Assembly: GCA_032173965.1 (NCBI GenBank)
Contig: CM063294.1
Location: forward strand, 9,538,452 to 9,602,451
Reading direction: 5' to 3'
Length of the DNA: 64,000 nucleotides
Source of the DNA: Sitta carolinensis
Taxonomy: Eukaryota > Chordata > Aves > Passeriformes > Sittidae
Below are positions 26,280 through 38,500 of this stretch, in pieces (within the stretch, counting starts at the first letter, position 1; each line of letters starts with the position of its first letter). The position numbers and the translations under genes were made by a program. The notes below the pieces were generated by a model, which did no database searches, was not told the DNA's origin, and saw nothing but the letters and a program-made list of their open reading frames with translations.

Positions 26280-27600
26280 GCAGGTGGAAGCAAATGTCAC
26301 CCCGCAGCCTTCTGCTTGCGGTAAAGTCCCAGCCAGAGCCGGGGGGCGTTTGTCCCCTCCTCTGCCAGGACTTGCCCCAATCCATGGTGTCCCTTGGACC
26401 CGAAAGGGAAAGTGCCGGGAACTGGGTCTGATGCCATACAGGGCACCTGAGGATGTAACCTCACACCTGTGCCTCACGGTGAGTTAGTTCTCCCATCGCT
26501 GCAGGCATGCAATTGGGTCCAGTCAATGCTGCAGGACTGGGACCGACACACAGGACCAAGTGTGGGGACAAACACCTTGAAGAGGGGACACATGGAAGCG
26601 TGCAGGGATACACCCCTCACTCCAGCCTCTCCAACCATCTTTTGGAGAGCCCGTTGGTGACATTGGGGTGCCTCACTCTACCCTAGAGAGGGAGGGGGAC
26701 AAGGATTTTTATTTAATTCCATATCCTGCCTCCCTATTTTTAGCCTTCAGGGTTTTGTTCCAGGCTGGCTGTTTACTGAAAGAAGAATTTCCAACCTCCC
26801 TTGTCTCCAAGCAACCAGGTGTGCCAGCTCCCATGGAACCAGCCTTACCCTATAGATCTATAGGGCTGGGGGACCGGTACTAAGGTTATCTCCAAGATGG
26901 GGAACCCTGTCTAACCTTAGCACACAAAACACACACACACCCGGACACTAAAGATATACAGCTCCTGTCTCTGTGCTGACATCTTTGGGTCAGGGAGGCG
27001 ACCCTGGTCCCCTAGGGCGATGAGGGGCAGTGGAAAGTTTGGGGGGGTATGCAGGAGGTTTTTTGGGGGGATGCAGGGATGCAGGTGAGGCGAGCAGGCC
27101 GCCTTCCCCCAGCAGCGCGAGCGGGAGTGCGTGGGAAGGAGTTAGACAAAGCCTGAGCCCGGGAGCAGAGGCAAGCGCTGCCGGGAGCTAGACGGGGCCG
27201 TTCTTCCCTCCCCGTCCTCCCCCACCCTCGGGCGAGGGGTACTCGGGAGCCCATCTTCATCCCGTCACGCTGGCACGTTGTCCCGGTCCCTCGGGCTGAC
27301 TGGGGTGCAGCCCCGTTCCCGGTAATGCCCGGGAGGGAAGCGGCCGTCTCCATCACCAGGTAGGAGTGGGACTGGGCTCTGTGTTGTTGTCACCCCCTCC
27401 CACGGGACCTACGCTGAGGTTTGGGATCCCCTGACTCTACCGGTCCCGGCTGTGTGTCCTGCTGTGCCCGAGCGCAGCGGGGAGTGCCGGGATGCTCGTT
27501 CCCTGGGGCACGCCGCGTGGTGATGCTTTGGGTACCGGGCTGTGGGGCGATGGGGAGCTCCCAGGGGCAGCCCCCTGTGGTGACGGCTATGACAGCGGGG
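26280..27600. other. Upstream flank of GPRIN1, no gene seen
   Basis: Mixed sequence with a T/A-rich patch at 26,700-26,800 and a short CA-rich stretch at 26,925-26,945. GC content climbs toward the GPRIN1 CpG island. No exon is recognised on either strand. Confidence 0.5.
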
Positions 27601-28130
27601 GACATGCGGTGTGCCGGGACCCCCCCCTCCCCAGGCGGCAGCCGGCTCTCCCTCGCCTCCCCACTGCTGCTGGGGGTGCCGGGGCGGGCGGCAGCCGGGG
27701 GGAGCGGCCCGGGGCACGGTACCGCCCCCGCCGCCACCGCCCCACGCATGCTCGCCGCCGCTGCCGCCGCCGCGCCGAGCCGAGCCGAGCGGGACCGGAC
27801 GGGACGGGACGGGACGGCACCGGGCGGGAGGCTCCGCCGCAGGTACCGGCGGTCCCGGGGCGCACGTGGCGAGACCGGGCCGGGCGCTGCCGTCGCCCGC
27901 CCCGTACCGGCACCCCCGGAGGGGAGTGGGGGGTGGGCTGCAGCCCCGGGACGGGCGGCGGGGACGGGTCGGCCTCCCCCGGTCGGGGCTGCTTTGTCCA
28001 GGGCTCGGCCGGGGGAGCGGGGCCGGGGCGTGCACACGCGTGTCCGTGCGTGCGGGTGTGCCCGTGGCCATGTGCTGGCGTGTGCGTGCCCGTGCGTGTG
28101 CACACGCGTGTGCCGGGACTGGCAGCTCCT
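27600..28130. promoter_or_regulatory. GPRIN1: GPRIN1 CpG-island promoter and probable noncoding exon 1
   Basis: The sequence is very CpG-dense, with tandem GAGCC and GGACG pentamers at 27,775-27,820 and a donor-like CCGCAG|GTACCGG at 27,842. It is the nearest strong promoter candidate upstream of the GPRIN1 coding exon. Long open frames on both strands here are composition artefacts. Confidence 0.6.
27775..27820. repeat. GC-rich pentamer repeats (GAGCC)n and (GGACG)n
   Basis: Three GAGCC units are followed by four GGACG/GGGAC units, within the presumed GPRIN1 first exon. Short, perfect and likely variable in length. Confidence 0.7.
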
Positions 28131-28759
28131 CCGCGGAGCATCAGTACCGGGCACGGCGCCACAGCCCCGCCGGATCGGGATGCTGTCGGGGCAGGTCGGG
28201 GTGCGGGGCGGCGCGGCCCTCCGGGGATCGGGGTGCTGCGTGGGAACCTACAGACGGGGCGGGGATCATCGCCCCCGGGCTCAGCACTGCTGGGGGATGT
28301 CGGTGACCGCCTGGTCCCCGCTCCTGTCGCCTCCCTTGAGGGGAACTCGCTCGGCTCCCTCTGTCTGCTCGGCTCTGCCCTTTTCAGGACCCACCAGTGG
28401 CCGTGTCCGGAGGCATGGGGGTTGCATGTGCTCCCAGCTCTGCAGGGACTCCCCGGCATTGCCAGAGCTGGGGGGGCTCCCGGAATGTTTGGGGCTTCCT
28501 GCCCTGCTTCTGCCATTGGGGCTGGGAAGGGTTTGGGGACAGTGGGGTGACACTGGGCCGTGTTCCCCTCATGTGGAGAGGGAAGGGCTTGGGCTACGCC
28601 GAGCTCCTGCTCTTCTCTGCAGACTCCCTTGGACCCCAGGCCCAGCTTGCTCTCACCTCTCATTGGGCCCAGCTTCCCACTGACAGGAGAGGGCTGCTGA
28701 GCCCCCTGGTTCTCAGCCTGGTGCCCAGGACCATTCTTCAGCTAGCACTCTCTCTGCAG

Positions 28760-28853
28760 GGGTGCCTGCACCGCATCCTGTGCTCCACCAGCCACAGCAG
28801 CGCCTGGATCCCGCTCCCGGTCCTGCTGCCCCGGGAGAAGGCTGACTTTTACG
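28760..28853 (+). other. GPRIN1: Candidate noncoding GPRIN1 exon 2
   Basis: A 94-base segment sits between a strong acceptor (pyrimidine-rich CTCTCTCTGCAG) and a donor (ACG|GTAGGC), between the CpG island and the coding exon, whose acceptor ends at 29,055. No in-frame link to the coding frame is needed, so it is probably 5'UTR. Prediction only. Confidence 0.35.
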
Positions 28854-29083
28854 GTAGGCAGCTGACGCTGTCCCTCCCTTCCCATGTGCCTGGGCACCGT
28901 GTGCCACCACACAGGCTGTGCCAGGGACAGTGAGTGCTCCAGGTGGCCACCCAACCTGTTGTCATGGGTGGCATGGAGAAAAACAGTCGGCAGCTGTGGT
29001 GTCCTGGGGGTCCATGTGCTGCTCGCTCCTTACTGCCCCATCCTCTCTCTTGCAGACTAGCATGGGAGAAGCCTTCCCTGGGC

Positions 29084-30469
29084 ATGGGCAGCGCTAAGGA
29101 GCCTGAGGGGCTGCAGGTGCTGAGCCGCCAGGCCAGGGCTGAGGACGCCTGCGAGCCCAGTGCCAGCTCCCCTGGCTGCCCAGCGGCGGGCGAGTGCCTG
29201 CCCGGCTCCAGCTGTGCTGCGGGAGCCCGTGCCATGAGGACCTGCTGTGTGCCTGAGGCAGAGTCTCAGGGCACCAAGGCCAGCTCAGTGGCAGAGAAGG
29301 TGCCTTCGCCAGCAGGACCAGCTCCTGGCACACTTCTCCAGGACACCAGCACAGAGCAGAGTGTGGCAGCAACAACAGGGAGCTGCGGAGGACCAAGTGG
29401 TGCTGCCCCTGCCTGTGGTCCCACAGGGATGGGGGTCCCCAACACCCAGAAGGAGGATGCAGCCCCCACCTCACCTGTGCCTGATCCTTGCCTCCAGGCA
29501 ACCAGCAAGGATGTGGGGAGCACGCCAGCTCTTGCCAAAGACGTGGCATTTGTGGAGCCCACTGCAAGCATCGGGACAGCTGAGCTTCCAAGCCAGGAGC
29601 AGTCCCAGGACAGCAAAGGGACATCCCCGGCTGCTGCTCCCCAGACAAAGAGCAGTGAGGCTCCCAAGCACCCCCAGGGAGGCACAGCAGACCGCCCCAG
29701 CACCAACACTGTGGGGACTGGGGGTCGAAATGAGGCAGGACCAAGCTCCACTGCTCTGGGCCAGAGCAAAGCCGAGGGGAGCTCAGCCCAGGATGTGGGT
29801 GCTGGGAGCAGCCAGAAGACCCCAACAGCCAAGCAGCTCTGTGAATCCTACTCCTTTGAAGTGACCCCACCCCTGGATGCTGGGACACAAGACATGGGGA
29901 CACAAGTGGACAGCCGTGTGTCCCTGGTGTCGGTGGCCTTAAGCCCCATGAGTCCCCCATGTGGGGCTGCTGCCTTCACCTTCCCCAAGAGAGAGACGGC
30001 TTCTGCAGCCCCATGCCTCGAGCCCTTCAAGAAAGATGCAGAGATGCAGGTGTCCATGCCTGTGGAGACCCGCTCAGTGGCCACTGGGCCGATGACACCA
30101 GTGGCCAAGTCCCCGCAGACCTCGTATCCTGAGGTGCAGGTGAAGGGGACGGTGCCAGAGGTGGTGGAGGAGGAGCCTCCAGAGCCCATCCGGGAGGTGA
30201 GCTGGGATGAGAAGGGGATGACGTGGGAGGTGTATGGGGCCTCCATGGAGGTGGAGGTCCTGGGCATGGCCATCCAAAAGCACCTGGAGAAGCAGATTGA
30301 GGAACACGGGCGGCAGGTGGTGGTGACCCCGCAGGCCACCCGCACTGGCTCTGTCAAGGGAGGGCCCCGCAAAGGCGAGGCCAAGAGGCAGCCCAGCGTC
30401 TTTCGGGCTCTGCTGCAGAATGTCCGGCGGCCCCGGTGCTGCTCCCGCGCCGGCCCTGCCATGGAGTGA
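29084..30469 (+). CDS. GPRIN1: GPRIN1, G protein-regulated inducer of neurite outgrowth 1
   Basis: A membrane-associated neuronal protein that binds activated Go/Gz alpha subunits and promotes neurite growth. One uninterrupted coding exon gives 461 residues, from the first in-frame ATG after an acceptor at 29,055 (MGSAKEPEGLQ). Identity rests on the C-terminal domain: DAGTQDMGTQVD (about 264-275), VALSPMSPP, ETRSVATGPMTP, then VSWDEKGMTWEVYGASMEVE and EVLGMAIQKHLE (about 370-405), and FRALLQNVRRPRCCSR near the end, whose paired cysteines are the likely palmitoylation site. The N-terminal half is low-complexity Ser/Pro/Ala/Lys sequence, as in the family, but is far shorter than the human protein of about 1000 residues; the mammalian GKxDPxS-type repeats are missing. 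An earlier out-of-frame ATG at 29,062 reads only a few codons. GPRIN2/3 are excluded by synteny with SNCB and CDHR2. Confidence 0.95.
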   Translation: MGSAKEPEGLQVLSRQARAEDACEPSASSPGCPAAGECLPGSSCAAGARAMRTCCVPEAESQGTKASSVAEKVPSPAGPAPGTLLQDTSTEQSVAATTGSCGGPSGAAPACGPTGMGVPNTQKEDAAPTSPVPDPCLQATSKDVGSTPALAKDVAFVEPTASIGTAELPSQEQSQDSKGTSPAAAPQTKSSEAPKHPQGGTADRPSTNTVGTGGRNEAGPSSTALGQSKAEGSSAQDVGAGSSQKTPTAKQLCESYSFEVTPPLDAGTQDMGTQVDSRVSLVSVALSPMSPPCGAAAFTFPKRETASAAPCLEPFKKDAEMQVSMPVETRSVATGPMTPVAKSPQTSYPEVQVKGTVPEVVEEEPPEPIREVSWDEKGMTWEVYGASMEVEVLGMAIQKHLEKQIEEHGRQVVVTPQATRTGSVKGGPRKGEAKRQPSVFRALLQNVRRPRCCSRAGPAME

Positions 30470-32312
30470 GCTGCTGCCCATGCTGGCAGGGTGGGGGTAC
30501 CTCGGGGCTTCTCAGAGAAAGTGGGGATGGGTCCCTGCCCTGGTGTCCTGAGACACCCGGTGCCAGTGTGCAGGGCTGTGGTGGTGATGAGCACTGCACA
30601 CTGGGACAAGGTATCTCCTTTGCTGGGGTCCTCCCTGTCAGCATTGAGTTCCCCCATGAGTGTAGCTGCATGGAAGGTGTCCTGGGACATGAGACTGGTG
30701 CCCTGTCTCTGTGCTTCGTGGCTTTTTTCAGCGTGAGGAAGCACGTGGCTCCTTCCAGATGAAGGCAGCTGCTCCTGTGTGTCTCCTGCCCGTGGCACAG
30801 GTTTGAAGATGACTCACGGTGCGTGCTGCTGGCTGCCCTGAACTCTGGCACCTCAGGCAGCAGCATCACTTCCCATGCTGGAGAGACCCTGGTGCATCGA
30901 CCTGCCATTGCTTTGCCTGTCCAGGGCTTGGCCACACTGCTACAGGCCTGTGGCTATGCATGCAGGGCTCCCCACAGCTGCTCACGGCAGGCACCAATCC
31001 CCCAGCTGCCCTGTCCTCTCTGCCCCACTGCTGTGTTGTGGGTGCCCAGGAGCTGGGAGGATGTGGCCACACTGCACCAGGACAGATCTCAAAGGAGAGA
31101 GATGGGCCAACTCCATGTGATGGAGAGCTGCTCATCCCTGTCACCATGGCTGGAGGTACTTGGGCAGTCTGTCCCCATGGCCCCCAGCTCAACCTGCCTG
31201 GAAGCAGCACATCCTCGCCACAGTTGGTGGTGGGCATGAAGCCTGCCCTGCTTCCAGGCCTGTCCAGCTGCCCCAGTGGTGCCAGAAAGGCCCCATGTGC
31301 TGGGGACGTGGGCACGTGTCCCGCTGGCCCCGCTGGCTTCTCCTCTCCGACGGCAGCTGGGGATGTGACGACTGCAAACGCTGCCACTTTTTACAGCTGG
31401 GGTTTTACAGGGTGGTTGGGGGGGTGGGGAGGGGAGCTTTTATTGAACTGTGTTTGCATTTTTGGAGCTTTTTAAGAGACACTTTCAGCCATGAGCGTCC
31501 TGCCTGGAGCCACCTCCTCCACGGTGACCTGTGGGGCTGAGACCATCTTTCCAAACACTGTTCCTACATTGCCTGTGCTCTGCTAGGCTGAAGAGCATTG
31601 GGAATGAAGAGTCAGTCTGCAGGGGGGTGAGGTGAATATCCCAGTGGTTGGGCCAGCATCCCTGTGGCTGGCAGCACCTCAATGTCCTGCCAAGATGTGG
31701 ATCTTGGCCCCCTCAGCTTCATCCCATACAGAGGACCAGCCCCACAGTGCCACAGCAAGGGGGGCCCAGGTGTGTGTCCAGCATCTGATGGGCAGGATGC
31801 TGAGAACAAGGGATGCTTGGAGATCTGCACCATCCCCTCTGGGCAGAAGTACAGGAGGGCCCGAGGTGCCAGAGTCACCACTGCAGCCGTTTTCCCTTGT
31901 TTACACCTAAACCCACACTGTACATCCTGAGCTTGTTTTGTCCCTGTGGGGCTGCAAAGGGCTTGCTGAAGTGCCAGCTGGCAGCCAGGACCGTGGCAAG
32001 TGCCCACTCTGTGCCACAGCACTTGCCAGGACCTGGCTCTGCTCAGTGCCTTGGGCTGTGGGACCGGTGCCACGGCCATGCCAGGAAGACCAGGAGCCCT
32101 GGGGCATCCCCTTGCCACCCTGCCCCAGGCTGTGCTCACCTCCAGCCCTGCACTGCCAAGCTGTGGCAACACCAGTGCTGCAGCTTCATCACCTATTTTC
32201 TTCGGTTTTTCCTCTTCATTTCTTTTGGGGGTGGGGCGGGGGGGAGGAAGGGGCGGGAGGATCAATCTGTCAATGTGGATGTTGGGTAATAAAACCTTGA
32301 ACAAACCTCTTC
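30470..32312 (+). other. GPRIN1: GPRIN1 3'UTR
   Basis: About 1.8 kb from the stop to the poly(A) site, with no competing gene. T-rich stretches and a GGGGTGGGGCGGGGGGG G-run lie near 32,227-32,250, shortly before the hexamer. Confidence 0.7.
32288..32293 (+). terminator. GPRIN1 poly(A) signal
   Basis: AATAAA in GGGTAATAAAACC, about 225 bases before the oppositely oriented CDHR2 poly(A) signal. Confidence 0.8.
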
Positions 32313-32517
32313 GAGGGGCTGCCTGCACCTCCCTCCCCCGGGGCAGAGAGGGTCCTAGAGACAAGAAGCCAGGCTGAGCCCCACAGTGGCACCTCCCCTC
32401 TGTCACCAGCTGGCCCAAACCCAGCATTTTGTCCTGAGAGAGATGACTCCAGGCTGACTGAGCCCCCCAGGCAGATGGGCTGATGGCCACAGGACACCAT
32501 GACCCCCGTGGAACAGT

Positions 32518-32523
32518 TTTATT
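32518..32523 (-). terminator. CDHR2 poly(A) signal
   Basis: Plus-strand TTTATT, read as AATAAA on the minus strand, about 75 bases after the CDHR2 stop. It implies a very short 3'UTR. Confidence 0.8.
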
Positions 32524-32597
32524 GCCAGACACTGAACATCAACACCGAAGCAGCTGCCCGAGTCCCGCTCCGGCCCCGCTGCACCCTGTGAGCCCGC

Positions 32598-35500
32598 TCA
32601 CAAGTCCGTGGTGGTGAAGGTGGTGTTGAGGTATGCTGTTTTGGTGGGCTCCTTCAGGTTCAGGGCAGCCACCAGCACCTCCTTGTCAGTGGGATCTGTC
32701 GGCCGCATTTTGACCTGCTGCAGGAGGAGAGTGTGGTCAGAAGGGATGGGGACAGAGATGTAGGGGAGGGACACAAGTCCTTCCCAGGAGCTGAGGGGTG
32801 CAGAGTAAAGGACACAAGGGGTCCATGAGGCCCTGGGAACCACAGCAGAGAGAAGAGGATGCAGGGTACTCTGTCAAGACTCTCAGCTGCCAAGCACTGG
32901 CTGCTCTTTGCACACTTACCTCGACCTCAAAGTTGTCATCTGCTGGTGCATTTACTGTATTTTCATCCAGGGAATTCATGCTGTGGAGAATGGAGGGTGG
33001 GAGGTAAAAAGGGACCCAGGCACTGGAGAAGTGAGGTGTAAGGTGACAGCCTATGGCCTTTGGGACCTGCCCACAGAGCTCACCTGGTCACAGAGATGGA
33101 GTCCTCGTGGAAGCCCAGGTCGTGGGAGGGATCAAGTGGGTGGTTCAGCATGGGGTTGGCCCTGGTCAGGGATGGGTGGCAGGTAGGTGCTGCCCCTTGG
33201 CCAAGACCAGGTTTAGCCCCCCCACTCTGGATGTGGGGACAAGACTGGTCTCCCCCCAGCTGCTGCAGGGAGCCCCCCACTCACCCCTCAGCGTTGTACT
33301 GGTTGGTCCCGGGGATGCCAGCTCCCTGCTGTGCTGTGGCAGGGTTGAATGTTGTGGCCACCTTCAGAGCCTTCATGGCATTCAGCTTCCTCTTGTAGCT
33401 GCAAAGCCCAGGGATGGTGTGGGTGAGAGGGGCAGGGAGGAGCTGAGCTGTGGGATGGGCTGGGCAGAAGTGGGTTGGAGGATAGGGATGGGTCTGGGGG
33501 TGCTGATGAGGATGAGGGCAGTGGGGGGTGGTAGAAGGGGGTACAGGCAGTGAAGTACCTCCTGGTGGTGAGTACCAAAACCAGGGTCATGATGAGTATG
33601 AAGATGAGCAGGAATGCTGCCAATCCTGCGATAATGCCAATCAGCTCTATCTCCTTGGTGGGCTTTGTCACCTCCCCGGGGCCCTGGCAGAGAGCAGGGT
33701 TGAGGGCACAGTTCCAGCCAGTGGAACCCCCCAGCCAGCCCCAAAGGGGTTGTTGCCCCTTGCCTGGCCCCACTCACAATGACAGCCAGGCCCAGGTTCA
33801 CCAGCTCAGCCAAGCCCTGCGGATCGGACTGTATGAGTCTGCCAAGGGAAGCGGAGGTGTGAGCAGCTGGGCTGGTTCCAGCACGTGGCAGTGCCTGTGC
33901 ACAGCCCCAGCACTCACATGCTCAGGTCATTGACGTCCAGGGCAGTGCCATTGCTGTACACGAAGTAGGCCTCCATCACTGACTTGGCATCCACGCTGCA
34001 GAATCAGGGAGATGGGGGAAGTGTGGTGCTGGGGTGCAGGGCATGGTGCCCTGCCCCAGGGTGACACCCTGATGCCATCACCATGTCCCCTTCCCCACCA
34101 CCACTCACTGGGTGTCACGTGTGTCCTCTGTGCTTCGGATGGCCACCACGTAGACTGCTGCCTTGGTCACGGTGGTCAGTGCCCTAGGAAAAAGAGAGAA
34201 GCTGGGCTGGGCATCTTCCTGTTCTGCTCTTGGACACAGGAAGCAGATGGACCCCCTGAAGCCCCCTCCTCTGGTGGGGACCTGCCTGGCCCACCCTGTT
34301 CACAGTCCTTGAAGCTGAGAGGCACAGCTGGTGGGTCCAGCCGTGCACCCCCAGCCCTGGGCCAGCACCCCTTACAATTTAATATTTTCGGAGTTACTCT
34401 GGACTTCTTCCACCGTTGTCACGAACTGAAGCCGAACGCGGTAGCTCTGATCCACCGTGAAGATCTGTGTGTGGGGACAGGGGTGAGCAGAGCAGGGTGG
34501 GGTGTGTGGCGTCCTGGGCCAGGGGTTGGGGGTGACACTCACATTCAGCACAGTCTGTGCTCTGTGCACCGGTTCCTCACCATCCTTAGCCTCCACTGTC
34601 ACCTTGTACTGCCCCTTCAGTGATTCATCAAGGTTGCTGGCCAACCTGTGCAGACAAGGACATCAGAGATCCCTGCACTGCACAGGATGACCCCTGCCAT
34701 CCCTCAAGCTCCATCCTACCTCCATGCTCACGCAGGACTCCAGAAAGGCTTTGTCCCCTTTCCAGCCCATGCTGGCCCTGCAGCAGGCAGGAACTGAGCT
34801 GCATCCCCCCCACCCCAGCCCAGACCCATGGTCTTACTGGATACTCCCGATGTAGGCACCCTTGTCAAGTGTTGGAAGCACCTTGAAGAGGTTCTCAAAG
34901 GGCCGACTCTCCCCGTTGTCCTCCACAAGCACCACACTGATGATGGAGAAGGTGATGTTTCCCCCCAGCCCTGAGTCAGCATCTGTGGCCTGCAGGGACA
35001 GAGCATGACAGGAGCATGGGTGGGAATGGCCCCTGCCTGCCTGTGGTGGGGACAAGTGAATAAGGCTCCACAGACTGACAGATAAAGGCAGGCAGCTCCT
35101 CACCTTCACAGTAGCCACTTGCAGGCCCACAGGAGAGATTTCGGGGACAACCACTGTCAGGAACAGACGGATGGTGTAGTCATGCTGGTGAGCAGCCAGA
35201 CTTGCTGCAGACCCCATGCCCACACAGCCCCAGGCTTCCAAGCACCCACTGCTGCCCTTGGTTCCACAGCCTTCATGGAAAGCACTGAGTAACTCCAGCT
35301 TGGCCCCCACACTGCTCAACCCTGCCCCAGGCTCAGGGGAGATCCTTGCTGCTGGTGAATGTAGCAGGGCATGTGTGAGAGCAGCGAGGAGCCCATGTGA
35401 TGTGCCAACCCCAGCTGCTCACCAAAAGTCTCTGAGATGGCCTCGAAGACTGGCACGTTGTCATTCACATCAATAATGATGATCCTCAGGGTTTCTGCAA

Positions 35501-38500
35501 ATGTCCCAAAAGCAGAGCTCTGATCACAAACAGAGCACCACCCCCTGCTTCCTATGGGAGCTCTGTCCCCCCAGAAGACCCAGGTCAAAAGAACTGGGGA
35601 CATCCTCCCACTGTAGCCAAATCACCCAGCTCCTGTCCTGCTGCCCACAGCTTCTTGTGGGAGGTGGGAGAGGCAGGTCCCAGCACCTGCCATGCCCAGT
35701 GGTGTGGAAGGAGTGGGCAGTGGGGGCCGTACCGTTCTGGCTGTAGCGGTTGCCCTTCTCAGTGTACAGGTCCTCCACCCGCAGCGTGAGCAGGACCCTG
35801 TCACACACCTCGTAGTCGATGTCTGAGCTGTTCACCAGCACTGAGCCGTTGGGTGTCAGCACAAACCAGTCCCAGCACACGTCCCCAGCACTGCTGTCCC
35901 CCTTGAAGCAGGTGACTGCCAGCTCCTCGAAGACCAGCGAGTGGTTGGTGTCAGGGTCGAAGGCGTTCAGCGTGTGGATCAGCCCCTGCTGTGTCCCGTT
36001 CTCAGCCACAGACACGTCCTGCAGTGAGCCTGGCAGGATGGTGGGGGACTCATCATTGACATCCAGGATGTGGACTATCACTGAGACATTGGCCTTGTCC
36101 CCTGCGTTGTCCGCAGCCGTGTTCTCTGCCAGCACTGTCAGGGTGAAGAACTTCTGCTGCAGTGTGTCATAGTCCAGGGATGTGTCAGGGTCCACGGACA
36201 GCTGCCCACTGTAGTTCCCTGGCCCCAGGCGGAACGAGCGGATTAAGAAGTTGCTGGAGCCATTGCCTCTTTCAAGTCGGAATGAAATGCGGGAATTGAT
36301 CTCTGTCTGGTCAGCATCCGTGGCATTCACCTCACCCACGAAGGACCCTGCAGGTGGAGACAGACACTGAGTGGGCAGTGGGCACTGACTCAGGGCCACT
36401 GCTGGTCCCACATGCCTGGCTATGCAACTTTTACCTGGAGAGTCTTCAAAGACTGAGAACTCATAGGACTGGTTGAGGAACACGGGAATGTTGTCATTCT
36501 GGTCCTGCAGGAGACAAAGCCCATGGCTGTAGCCCTTCCAGGAAACAGGATTCCCCACAGGCAGCTGGGGGCAGGAGTGTGGGCACCTGCCTGCCCACAG
36601 GCAGGAGCTACACAAGCCCTCTCCTGCCTCCCTGCATCAACTATTCACTCTGCCCCCACAGAAAGCCTGGAGACACAGCAGCTCTGCCACAGCCAGGGAT
36701 TCCACATCCCCGCCCTGCCGATCCATCCCAGTTCCAAGCCCCAGCCTGCCCCAGCATGTCCCTGCTTTTGCCCAGGGCTCACCCCCACGGTGATGGTGAC
36801 GTTCACTGTGGTGTTCAGTGGTGGCTGGCCATGGTCATACACCATCACTGTCACCACCATCTGTCCACGCTCATCTTCCACGGCCTCGCGGTCCAGCGGC
36901 TCTTTGCTGTGCATCTCCCCTGTGTCTGCATTGATGGTGAAGTTGTTGCTGAACAGTCCTGGCAAGATCTTGAAGCCCAATTTGCTGTTGAGGCTGCCAG
37001 GCTCGTCATTGTCGATGGCCTGAAAAGGTCAGTGTTTGGAACAGGGCTGTCAGGCACCTTGGGGACAGTCCCTCCCCTCTGACAGCCCTGTCAACCCCCC
37101 CACCTCTCTTGGTGCATACCTGGATCTGTGTACTGACATTCTGCCCCTCTTCCACCGAGATGAAGTAGGAGCCAATGATGACTGGCACCATGTCGTTGGC
37201 ATCCAGCACGGTGATCTCCAGCACCGTGGTGCCCACCAGGTTGCCCCCGTCCTTGGCCTGGAGGTTGGCGTAGTAGATGGAGCGAGTCTCCCTGTCCAGC
37301 AAGCTCCCGTTGTACACCAGCAGTGCCCCGGTCGTGGCGTTCACCGAGAAGATTTTACAGCTGTGGCATACACAGAACTTTCAGGCCTGGAGCCCACTCT
37401 CCAGGATGATGCCCTGGTTGTGGCTGGCTCTGCCCTTACGTACATGGACTCTGGGAACAGCTGGTAGGTGATCTGGCCGAGGATACCACTGTCTGGGTCA
37501 TAGGCCTAAAAGACAGAAGAAACCATCTGGTCAATCTGTTTCAGCCCTCAGAACAGTGATGAGTCTGGGGCTGTTGGCAGTGAGCACCCCAAAAATGTGG
37601 CCCTGATAGACAAGGAGTCCCACTCTTGAGTATCCACTGGCCCTGAGTCCTTCCTGTTTGTATGAAGAGATCAGTACCCTCAGCACAAGCTGTACTGGAA
37701 GTGCTAGGTGTGCCCAGTGCCCTGCTTGGGTATATTAGGTGTGCCCACTCCCTGCTCAGTGGCTGACCGTGATGTTTGGGGAGATGATGGTGCCATCAGG
37801 GCTGTTCTCCATCACACTCAGGCTGTAGGTGCTCTGGGGGAACTCAGGGATGTGGTCATTGCTGTCAATGAGGTCGATGGTCACGGTGGCTGTGGAGCAG
37901 CAGTCTGTAGGGTTCCCTGTGTCATTAGCAATGATCTGCAGGATTGAAAAGGGACTGTCTCATGTGAGTCCCCAAACATTAGAGACCTATCATACTCCAG
38001 CCCAGCTCCCCTGCACCAAACAAACTGCCAGTGCAGAGCCCTGTTCTGCTTTAGCTCCTGAACCCTGCAAGGGCCATGTCCCTATTGTGCCCCAGCACAT
38101 GCAGGGAGCAGGAGCTGCCTCCACAGAGCAGGCCAGCCCTGCGAGTCCCACCTGCACCACCATGACATGGCTTATCTCGTAGTCCACTAAGGATGAGTTT
38201 TGCACCAGGATCTGGACTTCCCCTGTGCCCACAATCGTTGTGGGGGACACAGTGAAGGCGTTGGCATTCGGACCCTGCAGGCTCAGCTCAAAACTGCTGT
38301 TGATGCCCTGCCAGGGAGGGACAAGAGGCAGGGTGAGTGGTGCAGCCAGGACAGACACTGGTACCACAACCCAGCACCGTGGACAGGCTCCTACCTTATC
38401 TGGGTCATGGGCAACGATGTTGAGGTTGGACACAGGCAGTCTGGTGGAAGAGTGCTCTATGATGTTGCCTATGAAGTTGTTCTGAACACTGGCAGAGAAG

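Noticed and set aside
27421..28683. 420-codon plus-strand frame and overlapping minus-strand frames upstream of GPRIN1
   Set aside because: They overlap the GPRIN1 CpG island, with no domain, no conserved motif and several equally long competing frames.
29094..29960. 288-codon minus-strand frame opposite GPRIN1
   Set aside because: Shadow of the GPRIN1 coding exon; the plus-strand frame carries the conserved family motifs.
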